A DNA stretch of 64,000 nt from Pollutibacter soli (GTDB lineage: Bacteria > Bacteroidota > Bacteroidia > Chitinophagales > Chitinophagaceae), in the NCBI GenBank assembly GCA_029269725.1, contig JARJHS010000015.1, positions 31,874 to 95,873 of the forward strand. The letters are read 5' to 3'. Position numbers and translations under genes: made by a program. The notes below the pieces were generated by a model. That model did not search any database. It worked only from the letters and a program-made list of their open reading frames with translations, and was not told where the DNA came from. Below are positions 47,318 through 55,725 of the stretch, piece by piece (position 1 is the stretch's first letter; each line of letters begins with the position of its first letter).

Positions 47318-47361
47318 GTGTGCTGTGCTGCGAGAGGCTCCAAAATGACTATATTTGCTGA

Positions 47362-47592
47362 ATGAAATGGCAGGATTACATAGTATCGGACAAGCAAATT
47401 CTCCTTGGTAAACCGACAATTAAGGGTACACGGCTTTCTGTGGAATTGATATTAGAATTGTTGGAATCTGGATGGAATGAAAAACAGATCTTAGAAGCTT
47501 ATCCTTCACTTTCAGAAAACTCAATGCGAGCTGTATTTGCGTATTTGAAAGATTGTTTACAACAAGAATTATATTTCCCAATATCTGCATAG
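47362..47592 (+). CDS. Cassette 14: DUF433 antitoxin
   Basis: 76 residues. ILLGKPTIKGTRLSVELILELLESGWNEKQILEAYP is the DUF433 core (winged-helix-like, antitoxin). Preceded by TATATTTGC at 47350-47358, a good match to the -7 element of Bacteroidota promoters, so this cassette may carry its own promoter. The stop abuts the next start. Confidence 0.88.
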   Translation: MKWQDYIVSDKQILLGKPTIKGTRLSVELILELLESGWNEKQILEAYPSLSENSMRAVFAYLKDCLQQELYFPISA

Positions 47593-47949
47593 ATGTTTCT
47601 GGCCAACGAAAATTTTCCGCGACCGAGTATTTTTTTTCTACGAGACAAAGGTTATTCAGTCAAGAGTATTCAAGAAACAAATCAGGGTGCATCAGATGAA
47701 GAAGTCATCGGAATTGCAAAAAAGGACAATTTAATTATCCTGACATTTGACAGGGATTATGGCGAACTCATTTTTCGTTATGCAGTGGAAAGTCCGCCCT
47801 CAGTAATTTACTTCCGATATAAAGGAACTGATCCACAATTTGTCGGAAAGCTGTTATATGATTTGTTGACTGATGAGAAAATTGAAATGGATAATGCATT
47901 TACGGTAGTAGATCAGAACAGCATCAGACAAAGATTCTATCCTAAATAA
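47593..47949 (+). CDS. Cassette 14: DUF5615 PIN-like toxin
   Basis: 118 residues. LANENFPRPSIFFLRDKGYSV then GIAKKDNLIILTFDRDYGELIF is the Mut7-C/PIN-like DUF5615 fold with conserved acidic residues (LANE, TFDRDYGE). Forms a module with DUF433. Presumed RNase toxin. Cassette 47315-47963. Confidence 0.88.
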   Translation: MFLANENFPRPSIFFLRDKGYSVKSIQETNQGASDEEVIGIAKKDNLIILTFDRDYGELIFRYAVESPPSVIYFRYKGTDPQFVGKLLYDLLTDEKIEMDNAFTVVDQNSIRQRFYPK

Positions 47950-47963
47950 CCCGCACAGCACAC

Positions 47964-48134
47964 AACATCGGCCTGTGCGCAATACGGGCGACAGAATAAG
48001 CCATCGACAGCAGTAACTCTAATCGGCGACAGAATGACGGCCTTTGCTTTTTCAAATTCAAATCAGTATTATTGTACACGGCCGACCAAGCGACATTAAC
48101 ACGGAGACCCGTACTGCGCAAGGCCGTGGGCGTT
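47964..48134 (+). repeat. Array repeat R14 (type A)
   Basis: 171 bp, G bulge. Confidence 0.92.
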
Positions 48135-48468
48135 GTGCGCTACAGAGGTTGCATCAAATTCAAACCATTTTTTTCAATTTTTCATTTCAGATTTTTGAAT
48201 ACTTTCTCCGCGACGTTTACTACCAGACAGAGCGACATCAAGATCGACCTGGAGATTGACCTCATAGATCGACAGCAGCACAACCACTAGAGCGACTTGA
48301 TATATCGACATCTGGACTAGCAGAAAGATCGACAGAATAGAGCGACAACAGCACAACATCAAGAGCGACCGAAAGAGCGATGGCATAGATTGACTTCCAG
48401 AACGACTTCTGTTTTATGCTCTCAGAATTTGAAAAGGTTGCGCAATTGCAAGACCTTCTGTAGCGCAC
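48135..48468 (+). other. Cassette 15: non-coding (family 1)
   Basis: Cassette 48132-48468. Diverged copy of cassette 9 with the same ends and the same CGAC spacing. First of eight consecutive cassettes without a credible ORF. Confidence 0.75.
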
Positions 48469-48639
48469 AACATCGGCCTGTGCGCAATACGGGCGACAGA
48501 ATAAGTCTTCAACGACAGTAATTCTAATCATCTACAAAATGACCGGCCTTGTGATTTCAAATTCAAGTTCGTATCATTGTACACGGCCGGGCGAGCGACA
48601 TTAACACAGAGGCCCGTACTGCGCAAGGCCGTGGGCGTT
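48469..48639 (+). repeat. Array repeat R15 (type A)
   Basis: 171 bp, G bulge; middle reads AATCATCTACAAAATGACC. Confidence 0.92.
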
Positions 48640-49225
48640 GTACGGGGCAATTTATCAACAATCATTTTACGACGGAAAGAAAGTTGAAAAGCTGTATCGA
48701 AAATTGAAAGTCTTCGCGGTTGAAATTTTTGTCTCACTTTATAGTTTCCTTTGAAAAATCGACAAGCTTGTATGTGAAGGCGAGAGTTCAGAAAAACGTT
48801 ACAATTGCTAAGCGTACACAGAATCTAAGTTTCCCTTCGGTGCAGTTAGTCTTTCGAAAAGGTAGCACAATTGCGATTGAAAAAGTTCCCGAGAAAATTC
48901 AAAAAGGACATTGGTGCAAATATTTTCCTTTCCTCAAAAGCACTTCGACTATACAACGCTTTTCAATTTCATAAAGTTCCCGAGTAAGTGCAGAAAGAAC
49001 ATTGGAGCAAATATTTCACTCTCCGCAAGTTGCATCTCGACAATACGACGTGCTTCACAATCAAAGTTTCGCGACGTGGTTTCGAGTTGGTTAATTTCTA
49101 TAATCTTCAGAACGCCTGACAAAATGCTTTGTGCATCGACAATTATCTTTATTTAACGGGACATTATTTTGAAATAATTGGTTGACAGAGACTTTCCTAA
49201 ATGACAGAACCTATTTGCCCCGTAC
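48640..49225 (+). other. Cassette 16: non-coding with ~91-bp tandem units (family 2)
   Basis: 589-bp cassette (48637-49225), ends GTTGTACGGGGCAA and TTGCCCCGTACAAC. Two diverged tandem units start AAAGTTCCCGAG at 48882 and 48973; a third start-like AAAGTTTCGCGA is at 49063. The 84-codon frame at 48720 starts with TTG and crosses the units, so it is not convincing. Confidence 0.75.
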
Positions 49226-49396
49226 AACATCGGCCTGTGCGCAATACGGGCGACAGAATATGCCATCGACAGTATTAATTCTAATCGGCGACAGAATCAT
49301 CGGCCTTGTCTTTTCAGAATTAAGTTAGTACTATTGTACACGGCCGACCGGGCGACATTAACACGGAGACCCGTACTGCACAAGGCCGTGGGCGTT
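49226..49396 (+). repeat. Array repeat R16 (type A)
   Basis: 171 bp; differs from R20 only at 49380 (A for G). Confidence 0.92.
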
Positions 49397-49731
49397 GTGC
49401 GCTACAGAGGTTGCATCAAGTTCAAATCAGTTTTTTTCAACTTTTCGTTTCAGATTTCTGAGTACTTTCTCCGCGACGTTTACTACAAGCTAGAGCGACA
49501 GCAAGATCGGCCTGAAGATTGACGTCATAGATCGACAGCAACACAACAACTAGAATGCCTTCACATATCGACATCTGGATTGCCAGAAAGATCGACGGCA
49601 TAGATCGACAACAGCACAACCTCAAGAGCGACCGAAAGAGCGACATCTTCGAATGACTTCCAGAGCGACTTCTGTTTTATCCACTCAGTTTTTGAAAAGG
49701 TTGCGCGATTGCAAACACTTCTGTAGCGCAC
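49397..49731 (+). other. Cassette 17: non-coding (family 1)
   Basis: Cassette 49394-49731, same ends and CGAC periodicity as cassettes 9, 12 and 15. Confidence 0.75.
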
Positions 49732-49903
49732 AACATCGGCCTGTGCACAATACGGGCGACAGAATATGTCATCGGCGACAGTAATTCTATTGATCGACAG
49801 AATCGCGGCCTTTGCGAATTCAAATTCAAGTTCGTATCATTGTACACGGCCGGCCGGACGACATTAACACGGAATTCCCGTACTGCGCAAGGCCGTGGGC
49901 GTT
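49732..49903 (+). repeat. Array repeat R17 (type A)
   Basis: 172 bp. Left arm carries GTGCACAATACGG, a change that weakens one pair; right segment ACACGGAATTCCCG. Confidence 0.9.
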
Positions 49904-50240
49904 GCGCGCTACAGAGGCTGCATCAAATTCAAATCAGTTTTCTTTCAACTTTTCGTTTCAGATTTCTGAATACTTTCCCCGCGACGTTTTCTACAAGCTA
50001 GAGCGACAGCAAGATCGACCTGGAGATTGACGTAATAGATCGACAGCAGCACAACATCAAGAACGACTTCCTATATCGGCCTCTGGATTGCCAGAAAGAT
50101 CGACGGCATAGAGCGACAACAACACAACATCAGGAGCGACCGAAAGAGCGACGTCATAGATTGACTTCAAGAACAACTTCTGTTTTATCCTCTGAGATTT
50201 TGAAAAGGTTGCTCAATAGCAAAGACCTTCTGTAGCGCGC
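49904..50240 (+). other. Cassette 18: non-coding (family 1)
   Basis: Cassette 49901-50240, next to two relatives, so this part of the array looks like tandem cassette amplification followed by drift. Confidence 0.75.
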
Positions 50241-50411
50241 AACATCGGCCTGTGCGCAATACGGGCGACAGAATATATCATCGACAGTAGTAATTCTAAT
50301 CAGCGACAGAATCATCGGCCTTGGCTTTTCAAATTTAAGTTAGTACTTTGTCGCACGGCCGGCCGGGCGACATTAACACGGAGACCCGTACTGCGCAAGG
50401 CCGTGGGCGTT
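50241..50411 (+). repeat. Array repeat R18 (type A)
   Basis: 171 bp, G bulge. Confidence 0.92.
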
Positions 50412-50747
50412 GTGCGCTACAGTAGTCGCATCAAATTCAAATCAGTTTTTGTTCAAATTTTCATTTCAGATTTCTGAATACTTTCCCCGCGACGTTTACT
50501 ACAAGCAAGAGCGACATCAAGATCGACCTGGAGATTGACATCATAGATCAACAGCAGCACAACAACTAGAACGACTTCATATATCGACCTCTGGATTGTC
50601 AGCAAGATCGACAGCATAGAGCGACAACAGCACAACCTCAAGAGCGACCGAAAGAGCGACATCATAGAAAGACATCCGGAACGACTTCTCTTTTATCCTT
50701 CGAGATTGTAAAAAGGCTCCACAATTGCAAACACTTCTGTAGCGCAC
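50412..50747 (+). other. Cassette 19: non-coding (family 1)
   Basis: Cassette 50409-50747, sixth family-1 copy; somewhat more diverged near its ends (AGTAGTCGCATC for AGAGGTTGCATC). Confidence 0.75.
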
Positions 50748-50918
50748 AACATCGGCCTGTGCGCAATACGGGCGACAGAATATGTCATCGACAGCAGTAG
50801 TTCTAATCAGCGACAGAATCACCGGCCTTGCAGCTTCAGAATAAAATCAGTAAAATTGTAACCGGCCGGCCGGGCGACATTAACACGGAGACCCGTACTG
50901 CGCAAGGCCGTGGGCGTT
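50748..50918 (+). repeat. Array repeat R19 (type A)
   Basis: 171 bp, G bulge; shares the TTGCAGCTTCAGAATAAA centre with R2. Confidence 0.92.
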
Positions 50919-51504
50919 GTACGGGGCAATTTATCAACAATCATTTTACGACGGAAAGAAAGTTGAAAAGCTGTATCGAAAATTGAAAGTCTTCGCGGTT
51001 GAAATTTTTGTCTCACTTTATAGTTTCCTTTGAAAAATCGACAAGCTTGTATGTGAAGGCGAGAGTTCAGAAAAACGTTACAATTGCTAAGCGTACACAG
51101 AATCTAAGTTTCCCTTCGGTGCAGTTAGTCTTTCGAAAAGGTAGCACAATTGCGATTGAAAAAGTTCCCGAGAAAATTCAAAAAGGACATTGGTGCAAAT
51201 ATTTTCCTTTCCTCAAAAGCACTTCGACTATACAACGCTTTTCAATTTCATAAAGTTCCCGAGTAAGTGCAGAAAGAACATTGGAGCAAATATTTCACTC
51301 TCCGCAAGTTGCATCTCGACAATACGACGTGCTTCACAATCAAAGTTTCGCGACGTGGTTTCGAGTTGGTTAATTTCTATAATCTTCAGAACGCCTGACA
51401 AAATGCTTTGTGCATCGACAATTATCTTTATTTAACGGGACATTATTTTGAAATAATTGGTTGACAGAGACTTTCCTAAATGACAGAACCTATTTGCCCC
51501 GTAC
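50919..51504 (+). other. Cassette 20: duplicate of cassette 16 (family 2)
   Basis: 589-bp cassette (50916-51504), the same length as cassette 16 with no difference noticed. Together with R20 it forms a copied unit of about 760 bp with one mismatch seen. Confidence 0.85.
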
Positions 51505-51675
51505 AACATCGGCCTGTGCGCAATACGGGCGACAGAATATGCCATCGACAGTATTAATTCTAATCGGCGACAGAATCATCGGCCTTGTCTTTTCAGAATT
51601 AAGTTAGTACTATTGTACACGGCCGACCGGGCGACATTAACACGGAGACCCGTACTGCGCAAGGCCGTGGGCGTT
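51505..51675 (+). repeat. Array repeat R20 (type A, near consensus)
   Basis: 171 bp. Outer arms: positions 1-25 against 145-171. Inner arms CGGCCTTGT and ACACGGCCG. G bulge, one A-C mispair, and an internal loop of 2 against 5 bases next to the AAC/GTT ends. Confidence 0.92.
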
Positions 51676-52212
51676 GTATGGGGCAAGTATACAACCAACT
51701 AATTCAAGTAAGAAGAGATTTGAAAGATCCTGATAACTTTCAATCATTTTCTGTTCGACAAAGTTCCTCACTAAAATCAAATACCAAACAGATGCCGGTC
51801 TGCCTACCTTATGTGGTCTCCGCAAAATTGTGGAGTAAAAGCTGTTAGTATTTCAGTGAAGCAGTCTCTCCGAAAATGCAGTGTTGCAGTCGATACAACT
51901 ATTCCCTTACAGTGCAGTCAGTACCATCAATACAATATTGCTTCTATATCAAAAAGTTCTTCCGAGAATATATAGCGGAACCTGGCTGCAGAAAGTCCCT
52001 TCTCCGCCACTCGTTTTACAAACGCACGACAAACTTCAACGTCTGAATTCCGGCAGACAGGTTTCCTGGTAGAAAACTGCATTAAACTGTAAAGAGCGGA
52101 AGCCAGACTTTTGGATATCGACGTTTCAATCTAAAGTAAGAGAAGCAAATGCTGAAATGCATTGGTTGATAAAGACGGTTTACTGAATGACAAACTCTGT
52201 TTTGCCCCATAC
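51676..52212 (+). other. Cassette 21: non-coding (family 2, diverged)
   Basis: Cassette 51673-52212. Ends GTTGTATGGGGCAA and TTGCCCCATACAAC differ from cassette 16 by one compensated pair (C/G to T/A), and the last 60 bases resemble the end of cassette 16. No ORF. Confidence 0.7.
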
Positions 52213-52384
52213 AACATCGGCCTGTGCGCAATACGGGCGACAGAATATGTCATCGACAGTAGTAATTCTAATCATCGACAGAATCACCGGCCTTGCCTTT
52301 TCAAATTTAAGTTAGTACTTTGTCGTACGGCCGGCCGGGCGACATTAACACGGAATTCCCGTACTGCGCAAGGCCGTGGGCGTT
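52213..52384 (+). repeat. Array repeat R21 (type A)
   Basis: 172 bp, G bulge. Confidence 0.92.
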
Positions 52385-52888
52385 ATGCGCGGCAAATCCC
52401 CTCCAAAATAAACAGTGTGAAATTCCAACCAGCACAGGAATTGACAGACTTACTTTGTACTCACGTAAATGCACAATTGATTTTGCTCATGACAATCATT
52501 GATCGGGAGACAATGGCTGATTTGACAAGCCAGGAGTTTCACATACATTGTCCGGATGTTTTATTGAGCGACAAATAGAAACTTTCATCGCTGGCAAATT
52601 GACAAAAGGAGAATGACTCAATAGAATGATGTCATATAATGACCGAGAACAAAAGCCTCAGTATGTCAACTGAAGTACTATTATTGATAACAAAATATGC
52701 GAGCCGCTTTCGGCTTCAGCTCCTAGATTTGTCTTTCGCTGCCATGAAATTGAACACCCAAACAATTCGCTGCTGCCTACCGACTGGAAAGACCGATGGA
52801 ATTACGGTACAGACTGACCGTATAGAAGATGTTTTGTATAATTTCGGAAATGAAAAGGGCGCTTAGGTCGGACAAATTTGCCGCGCAT
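52385..52888 (+). other. Cassette 22: probably non-coding
   Basis: Cassette 52382-52888 with 16-nt complementary ends (GTTATGCGCGGCAAAT, ATTTGCCGCGCATAAC). A 75-codon frame at 52639-52866 is open, but its first part overlaps AATGAC/TGAC repeats like those in the non-coding cassettes, so it is not called as a gene. Confidence 0.6.
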
Positions 52889-53059
52889 AACATCGGCCTG
52901 GCGCAATACGGGCGACAGAATGTGTCTTCAGCAGAATGAGTTCTAATGAGCGACAGAATCATCGGCCTTGTCTTTTCAGATTTAAGTTAGTACTATTGTA
53001 CACGGCCGACCGGGCGACATTAACACGGAGACCCGTACTGCGCAAGGCCGTGGACCGTT
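52889..53059 (+). repeat. Array repeat R22 (type A)
   Basis: 171 bp; GGCCTGGCGC mismatch form; right spacer TGGACC. Confidence 0.9.
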
Positions 53060-53083
53060 GTGCGTAATACCGGAGCAATAATT

Positions 53084-53548
53084 TTGAAATTTTTTTTTGT
53101 GCTGAGAAAGAATGTATATGTTTTTCTGCTTTCGACGATCTTATTGAATTGTGCTTGTAATTCAACGAGGACAGTTTACCGAAGTTCAAAATCCAAATCT
53201 GACTATTTTGTAGTCAAGGTCGAGACTCTCTCACATTGTGGATGCACATTTATTTACGCTAACAATTATGAAGATGGACGTCTACAATCAGAAATTCTAT
53301 ACATCGATAATTTGGCAAGGAAAACCGTTTTTGATTACACTAGCAATAATGTAAGAGTTATAAAAAATGCTTATCGAGCGGTTGAAAGTAACCCAACAAT
53401 ACAATTTGACAGTTTAGACGTTCATGCTCTTAAATGTATTGATTCCGTGATTTCAAATAAAATTGGAATTGCTTATGATATCAAGCGAACACCATATGTC
53501 GGGTTTGTACTTGATACTGCGTACCTCCGATTGTTAGATTCGAATTAA
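53084..53548 (+). CDS. Cassette 23: lipoprotein of unknown function
   Basis: About 154 residues from a TTG at 53084; no ATG is available upstream of the signal peptide. A GTG at 53060, inside the cassette core, is also in frame. Lipobox ILLNCAC follows a hydrophobic stretch. No family recognised. Cassette 53057-53577, 15-nt complementary ends. Confidence 0.6.
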   Translation: MKFFFVLRKNVYVFLLSTILLNCACNSTRTVYRSSKSKSDYFVVKVETLSHCGCTFIYANNYEDGRLQSEILYIDNLARKTVFDYTSNNVRVIKNAYRAVESNPTIQFDSLDVHALKCIDSVISNKIGIAYDIKRTPYVGFVLDTAYLRLLDSN

Positions 53549-53577
53549 AAGCTTGTTTAATTTAAGGTATTACGCAC

Positions 53578-53765
53578 AACATCGGCCTCTGCGCAATACG
53601 GGCTGACGAATAAATCCTGATCGACATTAACACAGATGAGCTACAGTTCGGGCGACAGGAACACGGATCGACTTTGGAATGTAACTTCAGCTGTATATCT
53701 TTACTCGGCCGACGTACCGGGCAGACGGAACATGAATTCCCGTACTGCGCAAGGCCGTGGGCGTT
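53578..53765 (+). repeat. Array repeat R23 (type B)
   Basis: 188 bp, bulged base C. Confidence 0.92.
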
Positions 53766-53777
53766 GTGCGTAATATT

Positions 53778-54341
53778 ATGACCCTACAATATCTAATAGC
53801 TTTAGTATTTTTTCTGCCAAATCAAGCTAATTCTCAAGTTGATTTTGGTAGCATTCGAAAGCAAAAGCTTGTACCATTATTCATTGACACAATCTCGGAG
53901 AATATTTTTGTTTTCGAAGTTAGAAATGCGACAATTTATTTTAGGCAAGATGAGGTTAAAAACTTCATTGAAAATCCCGAGTATGAACCTGGATTTTACC
54001 ATTACGGATATAAATCATTACGAGAAAATTTAGAACAAAAACATCGGAAGATCAGAGTGGTTGATATGTACTTCTCTCACGGTCAATCATTTCGTGATAG
54101 TATTTTCAAAGTGAATCCAGAGAGTTTATTGTTAAAACAATTGAATGAAGAATTTTACGTTGTCGGAGCAGCTTTAATGTTAAAAGGTAGATTCATGATT
54201 TATTCAAAAACAGAAAACAAAATTTTGACGAAAAAACTTGTAGCAAGAAGAGAGAGCGGATATTTGGGAGCGCGATATTTGCAATTTTATTTTCCTGGCA
54301 AACAATCATTTTATTCGATAATTACAGCACTCGGCGAATAA
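53778..54341 (+). CDS. Cassette 24: exported protein of unknown function
   Basis: 187 residues from ATG 53778, 12 bases after the repeat; a longer frame from GTG 53757 begins inside the repeat and is rejected. Signal peptide ending at QANSQ. Beta-rich body. No family recognised. Cassette 53763-54351, ends GTTGTGCGTAATATT and AATATTACGCACAAC. Confidence 0.65.
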   Translation: MTLQYLIALVFFLPNQANSQVDFGSIRKQKLVPLFIDTISENIFVFEVRNATIYFRQDEVKNFIENPEYEPGFYHYGYKSLRENLEQKHRKIRVVDMYFSHGQSFRDSIFKVNPESLLLKQLNEEFYVVGAALMLKGRFMIYSKTENKILTKKLVARRESGYLGARYLQFYFPGKQSFYSIITALGE

Positions 54342-54351
54342 TATTACGCAC

Positions 54352-54522
54352 AACATCGGCCTCTGCGCAATACGGGCTGACGAACAATTCCTCATCGACA
54401 GTAATTCTAATCGACGACAGAATCGCGGCCTTTGTGAATCCAAATTCAAATCAGTATTATTGTGCACGGCCGGCCGGGCGACATTAACACGGATTCCCGT
54501 ACTGCGCAAGGCCGTGGGCGTT
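54352..54522 (+). repeat. Array repeat R24 (A, with type-B-like left segment)
   Basis: 171 bp, bulged base C; GGGCTGACGAACAATTCC at the left, type A afterwards. Confidence 0.9.
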
Positions 54523-54594
54523 GGCAGCAATTTTGTTGGACCATGCTTTTCTTTAACCTTAAATTTGACTTAGTAGTTAAATAGAAAGTTTGAA

Positions 54595-55335
54595 ATGAAA
54601 TCGCTTGTCGGAACTCTTATTTCTTGTTCGGTTTTTATAATAGTTCTTTTCCTGTGGCAGGAAATTCCTGACTTTTCAATATCGAAGAAAATCAATGCAG
54701 AAAAGGTTTCTTCCTTTTTTACAGCGATAGGGTCTTTATTAACAGCTGTAACTGTTTATCTTTTGTATAAGCAAATAAAAGAACAGATTGAAGATAGGAA
54801 AGCTTCCAGCAAGCCTGATTTATATCCCGGAAATCAATTTTTTGACTTCGATCAGCAAACTGACTTTCCTAAATTAACCAGAGATAATAAAATTGAGGTG
54901 CTAATTGGCCTGATTTCATTACACAATATTGGATTGGGAGCTGCAAAAGAAATCACTGTAAAATGGTGGTTTAAAAAAGATGTTCTCATGCCTCTAATTA
55001 CTAACGGTCTAGCCCAAGTTTATGCCAATCGAGAAACCGAACGACAATATTCTTTTGTGCCTGCAAATAACCATATTGACATCCCACTTCCAATTATGTA
55101 TCTTGCGTCATTGGGTTCGTTTAAAAATGGATGGAGTGAAATGCTTTGGGAAGAATTGTTTTTGGAAATTTCGTATAGAGATATTCATGATTTTGATTAC
55201 CCGACAAAAAAATTCAAAGTAGATGTTTATGTTGGAGCACTCTACGTTTCGGTCAATTTTACAAAGACTGATAAAATTGTACTATCAAATGAAAGTACGA
55301 TGATTAGTACTGTATTAATAGGCACAAAAAAATAG
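54595..55335 (+). CDS. Cassette 25: two-helix membrane protein with cytoplasmic domain
   Basis: 246 residues. Helices at residues 5-23 and 40-60 (FFTAIGSLLTAVTVYLLYKQI), then a coiled segment (KEQIEDRKASSKPDLYPGN) and a beta-rich domain. This layout is frequent in mobile and defence-linked hypothetical proteins, but no function is known. Cassette 54520-55362, ends GTTGGCAGCAATTTTGT and ACAAAACTGCTGCCAAC (one mismatch in 17). Confidence 0.7.
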   Translation: MKSLVGTLISCSVFIIVLFLWQEIPDFSISKKINAEKVSSFFTAIGSLLTAVTVYLLYKQIKEQIEDRKASSKPDLYPGNQFFDFDQQTDFPKLTRDNKIEVLIGLISLHNIGLGAAKEITVKWWFKKDVLMPLITNGLAQVYANRETERQYSFVPANNHIDIPLPIMYLASLGSFKNGWSEMLWEELFLEISYRDIHDFDYPTKKFKVDVYVGALYVSVNFTKTDKIVLSNESTMISTVLIGTKK

Positions 55336-55362
55336 CTTAACCTTTTCGACAAAACTGCTGCC

Positions 55363-55374
55363 AACATCGGCCTC
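55363..55374 (+). repeat. Array repeat R25, left fragment
   Basis: AACATCGGCCTC, the first 12 bases of a repeat cut by the insertion sequence. The remainder resumes at 56882. Confidence 0.85.
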
Positions 55375-55725
55375 CTATGTAAAGCGGTCCGGCCGCCTGC
55401 GAAATGTTTTGATATCGTTTTAAAGTTACTACATAAAACATATTTGCATTACAGATTTGAATGATTTTGTATTCTGCTTGTCGGTATTATTATTCCGCCG
55501 CTGTTAAATCATTCAAAGATGTAATGAACTGTATTTTAAATTTTCTTTAAACTCAGGCTCCTATTTGTAGTAGTGAATTTTCGTCACTCTACCAGCAACT
55601 GTATGGTGTTAAAGAAGTAATGACACGCTATCTGCTTTGCGATGTAGTTCCTCTTTCGGCGGACTACTGCCGATGTTTTATAGTCGTGTCATAAACATTG
55701 ATGAGTTTTAAAGAAAGAATAATTT
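55375..55725 (-). ncRNA. Candidate bridge/seek RNA region of the IS element
   Basis: 350 bases of non-coding DNA lie downstream of the transposase and only about 90 upstream, the arrangement reported for IS1111-type guide RNAs. GCCGATGTT at 55669-55677 is the exact reverse complement of the first nine target bases AACATCGGC. Boundaries and structure of the RNA are not determined. Confidence 0.5.

Noticed and set aside
48720..49156. 84-aa and 81-aa frames in cassettes 16 and 20
   Set aside because: TTG start, overlap each other in different frames, and cross the 91-bp tandem units; no protein-like features.
48174..50665. Minus-strand 69-70 aa ORFs in family-1 cassettes (48174-48386, 49437-49646, 50453-50665)
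   Set aside because: They look related, but the frame is not open in cassettes 9, 12 and 18, and the hydrophobic pattern follows from the CGAC periodicity. Treated as non-coding.
52639..52866. 75-aa ORF in cassette 22
   Set aside because: Open and ATG-started, but begins in TGAC-type repeat DNA and has no recognisable fold; left as possible only.
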